Shown here piece after piece: positions 44,614 to 53,014 of a DNA stretch of 64,000 bases. Position numbers and translations under genes: made by a program. Source of the DNA: RYN-230 sp963837335 (GTDB lineage Bacteria > Actinomycetota > Actinomycetes > Streptosporangiales > Streptosporangiaceae). Numbering within the stretch: position 1 is the stretch's first letter; each line of letters opens with the position of its first letter. The stretch is from the NCBI GenBank assembly GCA_963837335.1, contig CAWINS010000063.1:1-64000 (forward strand), in the 5' to 3' direction. Below the pieces are notes generated by a model. That model searched no databases. It saw only the letters and a list, made by a program, of their open reading frames with translations, and was not told the origin of the DNA.

Positions 44614-46074
44614 CTAGCTGTCGGCCTCGCCCGAGCCGGCCAGGGCGTCCTCACGCTCGGCCTCGATATCGGCGAGCACCATGCCGGCCCGCCGCATCGC
44701 GTCTGGCCTGCTCCGCTCCAGCCACTGCGCGATCAGGGCACTGATGACCAGGACGCCGACGGTGGCGTAGATGAACCACCGCAGCGGGGCGGGCGGGTAG
44801 GGATGGATGTTGCCCCACAGCACCCAGATCATCGCGGCGATCGAGATGACCGGGAGCAGCGCATGCCTGATCCAGCTGAATTCCGGCCGGTGATCCCGCC
44901 ACATGAAGCGGATCAGCCCGACGCTGATCAGCAGGTAGGCGGCGATGAAGAACAGCGTGGCGAAGTAGGACAGCCAGGACGCGAAGTTCAGCGCGCCCCA
45001 GATCGCCCCGAACAAGATCGAGGCGACCAGCGCCAGCGTCCCGGCGAACAGGCACGCGATATGCGGTGACTGCCGGGAGTTGAGCCGGCCGAACGCCGAG
45101 GGCAGCAGGCCGTCCCGGCCCATCTTCCAGAAGATCCGGCTGACGGCGACGACGGTCACGATGTTCAGCGCGGTGAAGCTGGAAATGACCGCCAGGTTGA
45201 CGAACACGCTCAGCGTGCCGTCGCCGAACCGGTCAGCCAGCGTGTTGAACGGGGTGGCCGCGGTGGCGAGGGACTGGACGTTCTTGGCGGACACCCCGTA
45301 GCCGATGGTCACCGCGTAGGACACGATCACGTAGAAGACGCCGACGACCAGGGTCGTGAGCAGGACGGCCCGCGGAATCGTCCGCCGTGGCTTGCGCGCC
45401 TCGTCGCCGAGAGTGGTCGCGGACTCGAAGCCGACGAACGCGAAGATCGTGTAGACCACGGCGGTGAGCAGGCCGCCGGAGCCCTTCAGGCTGTGGCTGG
45501 GATCAAACGCCTGGATCGTGTTGCCGGCCGCGCCGCCCTTGAAGATGATCACCAGCGCGAAGATCGTCAGGATGAGCATCTCGAAGCCCAGCCCGATCAG
45601 CCCGGTGCGCAGCGAGGGCTTGACGCCCAGCACGCCCAGCGTCGTGGACAAGACGATCAGCGCGGCGGAAAAGACCCACCAGGCGATATGCACGCCGGAC
45701 GCGGCCAGCAGCGATGACACGAAGTTGCCGAAGAAGTCGAGCTGGAACGGGAACAGCAGCAGGTAGGCGCCGAACAGCGCCACGCCCGTGACGAACCCGG
45801 TCTTAGGACCGAACGTCCTGGTCAGGTAGGTGTAGAACGAGCCCGCGCTCGGCAGCCGGCGGGCGTACTCGCCGATCACCAGGGCGATGCACACGCACAC
45901 GAGCAGGCCGATCAGGAACGCGAGCGGGGTGGCGGCGCCCGAGTAGCCCACGATGAACACCAGTCCCGCCACCGAGCCCGCGGCCGGGGCGATGAGGGCT
46001 GCGGACTGGGCCGTCACGGCGGGCAAGCCGATGGCATGCCGTTCCAGACGGTGCTGATCCTGATCGACTGACAT
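44614..46074 (-). CDS. APC-family amino acid/organic cation permease
   Basis: 486 residues, 12 TM helices. Early family motif ALIAPAAGSVAGLVFIVGYS, then AGSFYTYLTRTFGPKTGFVT, IFAFVGFESATTLGDEARKP and SRIFWKMGRDGLLPSAFG. This is the APC pattern for import of amino acids, amines or related compounds. First gene of the operon that ends with the LLM monooxygenase. A GATC-rich dyad lies 48 nt upstream of ATG 46074, a likely site for the adjacent TetR regulator. Confidence 0.9.
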   Translation of the reverse strand: MSVDQDQHRLERHAIGLPAVTAQSAALIAPAAGSVAGLVFIVGYSGAATPLAFLIGLLVCVCIALVIGEYARRLPSAGSFYTYLTRTFGPKTGFVTGVALFGAYLLLFPFQLDFFGNFVSSLLAASGVHIAWWVFSAALIVLSTTLGVLGVKPSLRTGLIGLGFEMLILTIFALVIIFKGGAAGNTIQAFDPSHSLKGSGGLLTAVVYTIFAFVGFESATTLGDEARKPRRTIPRAVLLTTLVVGVFYVIVSYAVTIGYGVSAKNVQSLATAATPFNTLADRFGDGTLSVFVNLAVISSFTALNIVTVVAVSRIFWKMGRDGLLPSAFGRLNSRQSPHIACLFAGTLALVASILFGAIWGALNFASWLSYFATLFFIAAYLLISVGLIRFMWRDHRPEFSWIRHALLPVISIAAMIWVLWGNIHPYPPAPLRWFIYATVGVLVISALIAQWLERSRPDAMRRAGMVLADIEAEREDALAGSGEADS

Positions 46075-46121
46075 CGCGGCCTCCCTGGGGGTGGAGCCGA
46101 CGGCAAGTGTGCCCGATGCTA

Positions 46122-46137
46122 CCGATCGATCGATCGG
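46122..46137. promoter_or_regulatory. Palindromic operator upstream of the catabolic operon
   Basis: CCGATCGATCGATCGG is a perfect 16-bp palindrome, located 47-62 nt before the permease ATG. The same GATCGATCGATC core occurs upstream of the tetR gene (47000-47011), which supports binding by that TetR protein. Confidence 0.6.
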
Positions 46138-46140
46138 ACA

Positions 46141-46980
46141 TCAATGGGCCAGCTGGGCTGGGATTGACAGGAAGGAGCCCGGGGCGGGCCGGGGCCAGCG
46201 ACTCAGCGGGTGGCGCCGGGCTCCGCCGCGGCGCTCTCGGGCGAGCTGCCGTCGGTCCCCGCGCAGCTCAGCCCCGCGCAGCTCAGCATCGACCAGCGCG
46301 AGGATTTCCCTGGTCGTGTGGCCCGCTGCGGCGGCCGGGGTCCGCGGCGACCGCGCGTCCCGGCGGGCACCGACCATCGCCAGGGCGAGATCAGCGAAGG
46401 ATTCAGCGATCTCCGCCGGGTGCTTGGGTCCACGGTCGGAGTACCAGCGGGCCACCCCGTTGCACATTTCCAGCAGCGCCAGCCGGGTGATGCGGGCATC
46501 ACCGAAGCTGAACTCGCCGCTGCGCATGCCGCGCTCCAGCGTCTCGGCCCACAGCCGTTCGTATCCGTCGCGCAGCTGCATGACCTTGGTAAACGCGGCA
46601 TCAGACAGCGCGCGGAGCTCGTCGTCGGCGACCAGCGACCGCTGGGCATCCAGGGTGTGGAAGCCGACGTGCGCGCGGACCAGGGCGGTCAGCTGCGCGG
46701 CCGGGCCCTCCGCGCCGTCCAGGGCCGCGCACGCCACCCTGGTCAGCTCGGTCATGCTCTCGACCATGAACGCGACCAGCAGCTCGTCCTTGCTGCCCAT
46801 GTAGTGGTAGAGCGCGGACGTTGACAGGCCCGCCCGGTCGGCGATATCGCGGATCCCGGTCGCCTCGAACCCCTTGGCCGCGAACAGCTGCAACGCCGCC
46901 TGCTCAATGCGCTGCTTGGTCGGGAGCTTGGCCGGGTCGGCCGGGACTGCTACTCGTGCAACTGGCTGCCGCCGCGGCAT
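46141..46980 (-). CDS. TetR-family transcriptional regulator
   Basis: 279 residues. The N-terminal HTH reads RIEQAALQLFAAKGFEATGI, then RDIADRAGLSTSALYHYMGS and KDELLVAFM. The ligand domain has LTALVRAHVGFHTL and ALLEMCNGVARWYSDRG. The C-terminal 60 residues are long, basic and Arg/Ala-rich. The binding domain resembles KstR2/FadR-like TetRs that sense acyl-CoAs, which would suit an operon with an acyl-CoA ligase and an enoyl-CoA hydratase (inference). It lies upstream of that operon on the same strand, with operator-like dyads on both sides. Confidence 0.85.
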   Translation of the reverse strand: MPRRQPVARVAVPADPAKLPTKQRIEQAALQLFAAKGFEATGIRDIADRAGLSTSALYHYMGSKDELLVAFMVESMTELTRVACAALDGAEGPAAQLTALVRAHVGFHTLDAQRSLVADDELRALSDAAFTKVMQLRDGYERLWAETLERGMRSGEFSFGDARITRLALLEMCNGVARWYSDRGPKHPAEIAESFADLALAMVGARRDARSPRTPAAAAGHTTREILALVDAELRGAELRGDRRQLARERRGGARRHPLSRWPRPAPGSFLSIPAQLAH

Positions 46981-46999
46981 GACGCTCCATCGCGTTAGT

Positions 47000-47013
47000 G
47001 ATCGATCGATCGA
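47000..47013. promoter_or_regulatory. GATC-rich dyad upstream of the tetR gene
   Basis: GATCGATCGATCGA lies about 20 nt before the tetR ATG (46980). It shares its 12-bp core with the palindrome before the permease operon. Likely autoregulatory operator. Confidence 0.55.
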
Positions 47014-47068
47014 AAGCGATTCAGTCTACTGCGGGCGGGACGACCACCATCTGGCCCCCGCGAAACGG

Positions 47069-47102
47069 GTGACCAGACCGGTCAGGAATCGAGAAGCGCC
47101 GG
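47069..47102 (+). promoter_or_regulatory. VOC-gene upstream element B1 (AraC-tail operator)
   Basis: GTGACCAGACCGGTCAGGAA followed by TCGAGAAGCGCCGG, ending 28 nt before ATG 47131. The AraC-tail frame is readable through it (VTRPVRNREAPAAGPQLA, stop) although no AraC gene body lies upstream. TAGCGT precedes the ATG. Confidence 0.6.
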
Positions 47103-47130
47103 CCGCCGGGCCCCAATTAGCGTGACCGGC

Positions 47131-47745
47131 ATGACTTCCATCGAATCCGTCACCCTCGAGGTGGCCGACCCCACGGCCGCCCGCCGCTTCTATAACGCCG
47201 CCTTCGGCCTGGGCACTGAACTGGGCCTGCGGGCCTCGGAGGCCGAGGCGACCGGCTTCCGCGGCTTCACCCTCTCGCTCACGGTGTCGCAGCCCGCCAC
47301 GGTCAGCGACCTCATCGGCGCCGCCCTCGACGCCGGCGCCACCCCGCTCAAGCCGCCCGCGAAGTCGTTGTGGGGCTACGGCGGCGTCGTGCGGGCCCCG
47401 GACGGGACGATCTGGAAGGTCGCCACCTCGGCGAAGAAGGACACCGGTCCCGCCACCCGGCAGATCGACCAGATCGTGCTCCTGCTGGGAGCCGCGGACG
47501 TGGCCGCGAGCAAGCGGTTCTACACCGGCCACGGCCTCGCCGTGGCGAAAAGCTTTGGCCGCAAGTACGTCGAGTTCGCCGCGCCGTCCAGTCCGGTGAA
47601 GCTGGCGCTCTACGGGCACCGGGCCCTGGCCAAGGACGCCGGCGTCCCTCCGGACGGCACCGGATCGCACCGGATCGCGATCAGCAGCGACGCCGGGCCC
47701 TTCACCGACCCGGACGGGTTCGCGTGGGAGGCCGCAGCCCGGTGA
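47131..47745 (+). CDS. Two-domain VOC-family protein, copy B
   Basis: 204 residues, two VOC units like copy A at 32397. SVTLEVADPTAARRFYNAAF opens the first and IDQIVLLLGAADVAASKRFY the second; FTDPDGFAWEAAAR ends it. Differences from copy A are scattered substitutions without indels, so both copies are under constraint. Followed after 140 nt by the AraC gene. Probably leaderless. Confidence 0.85.
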   Translation: MTSIESVTLEVADPTAARRFYNAAFGLGTELGLRASEAEATGFRGFTLSLTVSQPATVSDLIGAALDAGATPLKPPAKSLWGYGGVVRAPDGTIWKVATSAKKDTGPATRQIDQIVLLLGAADVAASKRFYTGHGLAVAKSFGRKYVEFAAPSSPVKLALYGHRALAKDAGVPPDGTGSHRIAISSDAGPFTDPDGFAWEAAAR

Positions 47746-47885
47746 GCCCGGCGGCGCAGCACGACGGCACCACCCGGGATCGCCGCCACCCGCACATCGG
47801 CCGGGCCGTCCCGGTCCGCCGGGTGCGCGTCCCGGGCCTGGCACGGGGCTCGGTACCGGCGGCGGGACGACGTAGCATCGTGCGT

Positions 47886-48335
<450 letters not shown>

Positions 48336-48340
48336 CAGCC

Positions 48341-48748
48341 ATGGACATCACCATTCACGCAAGCGCCCTGCCGCACGACGACCCGGACGCCTCCCTGGCC
48401 TTTTATCGCGACACCCTCGGCTTCGAGGTCCGGGCCGACGTCGGATCCGGCAAGATGCGCTGGATCACCGTCGGCCCTCCCGGCCAGCCCGGCACGTCCC
48501 TCCTCCTGGCGCCGCCGGCCGCCGACCCCGGCATCACCGACGACGAGCGCCGCACCATCGCCGAGATGATGGCCAAGGGCACCTACGGCTGGATCCTGCT
48601 GGCCACCAAGGACCTTGACGCCACCTTCGCGCGGCTGCAGGCCAGCGCCGAGGTCGTGCAGGAGCCGACTGAGCAGCCGTACGGCATTCGCGACTGTGCC
48701 TTCCGCGATCCGGCGGGCAACCTGATCCGCATCCAAGAGCTGCGCTGA
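48341..48748 (+). CDS. VOC-family protein, copy B
   Basis: 135 residues, single VOC unit; DPDASLAFYRDTLGFEVRAD and IRDCAFRDPAGNLIRIQEL. Nearly identical to copy A at 33098. It directly follows the AraC gene by 5 nt. Convergent with the LLM gene. Family too diverse for a substrate call. Confidence 0.85.
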   Translation: MDITIHASALPHDDPDASLAFYRDTLGFEVRADVGSGKMRWITVGPPGQPGTSLLLAPPAADPGITDDERRTIAEMMAKGTYGWILLATKDLDATFARLQASAEVVQEPTEQPYGIRDCAFRDPAGNLIRIQELR

Positions 48749-48769
48749 GCCACCGGGCCATCCGCAGCC

Positions 48770-48840
48770 ATGTGCACAGACGCGTACCGTGAGGCGCTGA
48801 TCCGGGACCTCTCGTCCACGGCATCACCGGCCCCGGCGTC
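48770..48840 (+). other. Conserved segment/small ORF after VOC, copy B
   Basis: Begins MCTDAYREALIRDLSS; its first 30 nt are identical to those at 33529. After that, about half of the substitutions against copy A fall in third codon positions. Could be a tiny conserved ORF or a 3' regulatory element. Confidence 0.25.
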
Positions 48841-48903
48841 GGCCCTGGTCCCGGGCCCGGGCGCTCGCCAGCCGTCGCTCCGGTCTGACGTGCCGCAACG
48901 GCG

Positions 48904-49965
48904 CTATCCGCGAAGCAGCGGTGCATGGTCAAGGTGGGGCAGCACATGCCGGGCGAACAAGTCGCCTTCGGCGGCGTGCGGGTAGCCGGACAGGATGAAA
49001 GCGTCCATGCCGAGGTCGGCGTAGGCGCGGATCTTGGCGAGCACCTGATCGGGATCACCGACGATGGCCGCGCCCGCGCCAGAGCGCGCCCGGCCGATGC
49101 CGGTCCACAGGTTCGGTTCGGCGTAGCCGTCCTCATCGGCGATGTCGCGAAGCTCGTTCTGCCGCTGGGTCCCGGCGGAGCTGGTGTCCAGGGACCGGCG
49201 GCGGATGGCGTCGCCGGCGGCGTCATCGAGCCGGGAAACCAGGCGCTGCGCGGCGGCCCGGGCTTCGGCCTCGGTGGCGCGGACGATGACGTGGGAGCGG
49301 TAGCCGAACCGCAGCTCACGGCCGTAGCGGGCGGCGCGCGCTCGCATGTCATCCAGGACGGTCCTGACCCCGGACAGCGTGTCGGGCCACATCAGGAACA
49401 CGTCGGCGGCCTGGGCGGCGACCTCGCGCGCGGCCTCGGAAAGCCCGCCGAAATAGAACGGGGGGCAGCCGCCGCGGACCGGGCGCAGCCGCGGCGGGTC
49501 CAGGGTGATCTTCATGAACTCGCCGCGGAAGTCGACGGGCTTGCCGTCGAGCAGGTCGCGCAGTATGTGCATGACCTCCAGGGTGCGGCGGTACCTGGGA
49601 GCCGATTCCAGGCTCTGGCCCGGCAGGTCGGAGGAGATGATGTTGATCGTCAGGCGGCCGTCGAGCATCTGATCGATCGTGGCGAGCTGCCGGGCGAGCT
49701 GCGGGGGCCACATCTCACCCATCCGCACCGCGACCAGCAGCCGCATCCGGCGCAGCAGCGGGGCGATCCCGGCGGCGAACGCTATCGAGTCGATCCCCAT
49801 CGCGTAGCCGGAGGGCAGCAGCAGGTTGTCGTATCCGGCCTGCTCCGCGCCGAGCGCGATATCGCGGCAATGTTCCCAGCTCGACTGCAGCCTGCCGTCC
49901 GGCACGCCGAGGAACTCGTAGTCGTCGTCGCACAGCGCGGCAAACCAGGAGACCTCACAGCTCAT
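48904..49965 (-). CDS. LLM-class flavin-dependent monooxygenase, copy B (intact)
   Basis: 353 residues, SsuD/alkanesulfonate monooxygenase-like. SCEVSWFAALCDDDYEFLG, PSGYAMGIDSIAFAAGIA, INIISSDLPGQSLESAP and the C-terminal AAIVGDPDQVLAKIRAYADL, DAFILSGYPHAAEGDLFARH, the last being typical of SsuD. Intact paralogue of the broken gene at 39449-40510. It stands alone, convergent with VOC copy B, away from the catabolic operon. Probably FMNH2-dependent oxygenation of a small substrate. Confidence 0.85.
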   Translation of the reverse strand: MSCEVSWFAALCDDDYEFLGVPDGRLQSSWEHCRDIALGAEQAGYDNLLLPSGYAMGIDSIAFAAGIAPLLRRMRLLVAVRMGEMWPPQLARQLATIDQMLDGRLTINIISSDLPGQSLESAPRYRRTLEVMHILRDLLDGKPVDFRGEFMKITLDPPRLRPVRGGCPPFYFGGLSEAAREVAAQAADVFLMWPDTLSGVRTVLDDMRARAARYGRELRFGYRSHVIVRATEAEARAAAQRLVSRLDDAAGDAIRRRSLDTSSAGTQRQNELRDIADEDGYAEPNLWTGIGRARSGAGAAIVGDPDQVLAKIRAYADLGMDAFILSGYPHAAEGDLFARHVLPHLDHAPLLRG

Positions 49966-50004
49966 GGGAGCAAGTATGCCGGCCTGCCCGGCAGCGGGCC
50001 GCGA

Positions 50005-50418
50005 TCAGCGTTTAGATGTCGCCGTCAACCCGGTAAAGGCGAGCAGGAACAAGACGATGAACCCGCCGTAGTAGGTGAGGAAAGCAGCTCCCAGCACGAC
50101 CGGGATAAGCACGCACGCGGCCCACGCAGCCACCTTCTTGCCCACCGGCTTCCCGCCGCGTCCCACCGGGAGCGCGGGTGGCCCTGCGGCGCCGGCCAGC
50201 CTGGCCGGGATGCCGTCGGTGGCGGCCGCCAGGTCCGCATAGGTCCGCGACCTCAGCGCCTGGCCCGCCCGCACGCCGAGCTGATCCCTGGTCAGCCAGC
50301 CCTGCACGAACGCGGCCTTGAGGGTGTCGATCACCTGCTCGCGGTCCGCGTCGGAGGCCCGGAGGCGGCCATGGCCCATCGCACCCGGTGCCCCACGCCC
50401 TCCAGGTCCTGCCGTCAC
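50005..50418 (-). CDS. DUF1707 domain protein with C-terminal membrane segment
   Basis: 137 residues. The N-terminal DUF1707 motif reads RLRASDADREQVIDTLKAAF, then VQGWLTRDQLGVRAGQALRS and RTYADLAAATDGIP. A Gly/Pro/Ala linker and two close hydrophobic stretches (KVAAWAACVLIPVVLGAAFL, then GGFIVLFLLAF) follow. The start is GTG 50418 or ATG 50379. DUF1707 is an actinobacterial SHOCT-like domain whose role is not settled. Confidence 0.85.
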   Translation of the reverse strand: MTAGPGGRGAPGAMGHGRLRASDADREQVIDTLKAAFVQGWLTRDQLGVRAGQALRSRTYADLAAATDGIPARLAGAAGPPALPVGRGGKPVGKKVAAWAACVLIPVVLGAAFLTYYGGFIVLFLLAFTGLTATSKR

Positions 50419-50602
50419 CAGCGCCTCCCGCGCAACCTATTACCAGCGTAACGCCGGGGCCCTTCGGCGCTAATCCTGCACCTTCTGGCCCCGGGCCGGG
50501 ACCGCCCCGGATCCAGGGCCACCCCGCCTCGTGCGGGGTGCGGCAGCGCAGGCGGCTGGCCGGGCGGGCGGCCGCCGGGCCGGTGCCGTTACGCTTCCGA
50601 TC

Positions 50603-51298
50603 GTGACAACTGCCAGCACTCCCGGCCAGGCGCAGGTATGGACCCGCAGGCTGCTGGCCTGCGGCCTGGCCGCAGGCCCTCTCTTCACCGCGGTGTTCCT
50701 TCTTGAGGGTGCGGTCCGGGACGGCTACCGGCCGCTGCGCCACCCGGTCAGCTCTCTGGCCCTCGGATCGCGCGGCTGGATCCAGGCCGGGAATTTCGCC
50801 GTGGCCGGGACGTCGATCCTGGCCGGTGCCGTCGGGCTGGCCCGCGCGGCCGACCCGGCGGCCAGCCGCGCTGCACCGGCCCTGATCGGCGCGGCAGGCG
50901 CGGGGCTGATCAGCTCGGCCGTCTTCACGACTGACCCGGTCAGCGGCTACCCGCCGGGAACACCCGATGCGCTCCTTTCGCCCAGCCGGACCGGCACCGC
51001 GCACAATCTGGCCGCCGTGCCCGTGTTCCTCGGCCTGCCCGCCGCCGCGCTCGCCTGCGGCTGGCGGTCCTGGCGGGCCGGCCAGCGGGGATTCGGGCTC
51101 TACAGCGCGGGCACCGCCGTCACCACGCTGGCCGCCTTGGCCCTGGCCACCGCGGGCTTCGGCCAGTCACCCCGGCTCGTTGATCTCGGCGGACTGTTCC
51201 AGCGGGCCAGCATCATCACCGCCCTGGCCTGGCTCACGTCCCTGTCCGCGCGAGCGCTCCGGCGCGCGCCAGCCGGAGCCAGCTGCGCGCCAGCCTGA
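50603..51298 (+). CDS. DUF998 family membrane protein
   Basis: About 231 residues from GTG 50603, with six hydrophobic helices. RRLLACGLAAGPLFTAVFLL, then GYRPLRHPVSSLALGSRGWI and the loop DPVSGYPPGTPDA, which is diagnostic of DUF998, then TAHNLAAVPVFLGLP. Function unknown. The 3' end overlaps the dehydratase-like gene on the other strand. Confidence 0.8.
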   Translation: MTTASTPGQAQVWTRRLLACGLAAGPLFTAVFLLEGAVRDGYRPLRHPVSSLALGSRGWIQAGNFAVAGTSILAGAVGLARAADPAASRAAPALIGAAGAGLISSAVFTTDPVSGYPPGTPDALLSPSRTGTAHNLAAVPVFLGLPAAALACGWRSWRAGQRGFGLYSAGTAVTTLAALALATAGFGQSPRLVDLGGLFQRASIITALAWLTSLSARALRRAPAGASCAPA

Positions 51299-52264
51299 CC
51301 AGGCCGGTGCCGGCCCCCCGGAAGCAGGTCGCGTTTGATGTTGCCGCCGCTGCAGACGACGGCCACCTTGCGGCCCGCGAACCGCTCGGGAGCGCCCAGC
51401 ACCGCCGCCAGGGCGGCCGCGCCCGCCGGCTCGACGAGGTTGCGCGTCTTCTCGATCATCACCCGGGTCGCGGCCTTCAGCGCATCGTCGGAGACCAGGA
51501 CGAAGTCGTCCAGCCGCTCCCACATGATCTGCTGCGGCAGCTCGAACGCGGTGCGGGTCGCCAGCCCCTCCGCGAACGTGCCGATGGGTCCTCGACGAGC
51601 GAGCCGGCCTGCCAGGAGCGGTAGGCGGCCGGGGCCGCCTCGGACTGCACGCCGATCACCTCGATCGACGGGCGCACGGCCTTGGCCACCACGCAGGCCC
51701 CCGCCGCCCCGCTGCCGCCGCCGACCGGGACCACGATCACCTCGATGTCGGGCTGGGCCTCGAGGATCTCCAGGGTGTCGGTGGCCACGCCCGCGATGAG
51801 CAACGGCTCGTTCCCGGAGTGGAAGTACCGGTAACCGTGCTCGGTGGCCAGCTTTTCGCAGTACTCGCGGGCCTCGTCGAAGTCGCGGCCGTGGAAGACC
51901 ACCTCGGCGCCGAGCGCCCGCATCGACTCGACCTTCACCGGGTTGGCCTGCTCGGGCACGCAGATGACCGCCGCGCACGCCGAAGAGGCCCGCCGCGTAG
52001 GCGACCGACTGGCCGTGGTTGCCGGTCGAGGCGGCGATGACACCCCGGCGCCGCTCGTCGGCGGTCAGCTGGCTGACCAGGTTCACCCGCCGCGGACCTT
52101 GAACGCCCCCACCGGCTGGTGGTTCTCGTGCTTGACCTACACCTGGGCCCCGGTCATGGCGTCGAGCGCCGGATAGCGGTACAGCGGGGTCGGCCGCAGG
52201 TAGGGCGCGATGCGCTGGCGCGCCGCGAGCACGTCGGCAAGGTCGGGCACGGGGGGGCGGTCAT
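51237..52264 (-). CDS. Threonine/serine dehydratase-like PLP enzyme (frameshifts and in-frame stop)
   Basis: PLP fold type II. Pieces in order from ATG 52264: a DVLAARQRIAPYLRPTPLYR start; VKHENHQPVGAFKVRGG with the PLP lysine; VIAASTGNHGQSVAYAAGLF; VESMRALGAEVVFHGRDFDE; VIVVPVGGGSGAAGACVVAK, where the GGGSG loop holds the PLP phosphate; and NLVEPAGAAALAAVLGAP. Damage: a TAG where VYVKH would have Tyr (about 52135), and frameshifts near 52250, 52085, 51975 and 51590. It deaminates threonine or serine, or a hydroxy amino acid. The 3' end is uncertain. Confidence 0.7.
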
Positions 52265-52342
52265 GCCACGTGTCTACCACGGCACACACGAGGCGCTAAG
52301 GCAGCGGGCCGGCCAGGTACCAGCTGCGCGGATGCGGGCCAT

Positions 52343-53014
52343 TTAGCGGCGCAGGTAGGTCAGGACCGCGAGGACCCTGCGGTGATCTTCGGGTGCGGGC
52401 GGCAAGCCCAGCTTGGCGAACATGCTCCCGATGTGAGTTTCCACGGTCTTGGCCGACATGTGCAGATGGCTGGCGATCGCGTGGTTAGAGCGGCCCTCGG
52501 CCATCTGGGCCAGCACAGCTAGCTCGCGATCGGTCAGGGTCTGCAGCGGACTGTCCCGCCGCGGCCTGGCCACCAGCCGGGAGACGACCTGCGGGTCGAT
52601 CACCGACTCGCCGCCGGCGACCCTGCGGATCGCGTCGGTGAACTGCGCTATGTCAGCGACCCGCTCCTTGAGCACGTAGCCGACGCCGCGGGGATCATCG
52701 GCAAGGAGCTCGAACAGGTGCTCGGTCTCGACATGCTGCGACATGACGAGGACCGCGGTGCCCGGCCACTGACGGCGGATCTCTACCGCGGCCCGCAGGC
52801 CCTCGGTGGTCTGGGTCGGCGGCATCCGGATGTCGGCGAGCACGATATCCGGGCGCAGGGCACCGACGAGATGGAGCAGCCGGGCCGCGTCCCCGGCCGT
52901 ACCCGCCACGTCCAGGCCGGCCTCGGTGAGCAGCCGGCGCAGCCCCTCGCGCAGCAGCACGGCATCCTCGGCGATGACCACGCGCAGCGGCGCTGCGGGC
53001 TGCGTTACGGACAC
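52343..53014 (-). CDS. NarL/FixJ-type response regulator
   Basis: About 223 residues from GTG 53014, which overlaps the kinase stop. Receiver domain: acidic pair in VVIAEDAVLLREGL, phospho-acceptor Asp in DIVLADIRMPP, Ser in VLVMSQHVE, Lys in GYVLKERVAD. C-terminal LuxR HTH: LTDRELAVLAQMAEGRSNHA, MSAKTVETHIGSMFAKLGLP. A frameshift in the kinase gene makes the two read as one 373-codon frame. Partner of the upstream kinase. Confidence 0.85.
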   Translation of the reverse strand: MSVTQPAAPLRVVIAEDAVLLREGLRRLLTEAGLDVAGTAGDAARLLHLVGALRPDIVLADIRMPPTQTTEGLRAAVEIRRQWPGTAVLVMSQHVETEHLFELLADDPRGVGYVLKERVADIAQFTDAIRRVAGGESVIDPQVVSRLVARPRRDSPLQTLTDRELAVLAQMAEGRSNHAIASHLHMSAKTVETHIGSMFAKLGLPPAPEDHRRVLAVLTYLRR

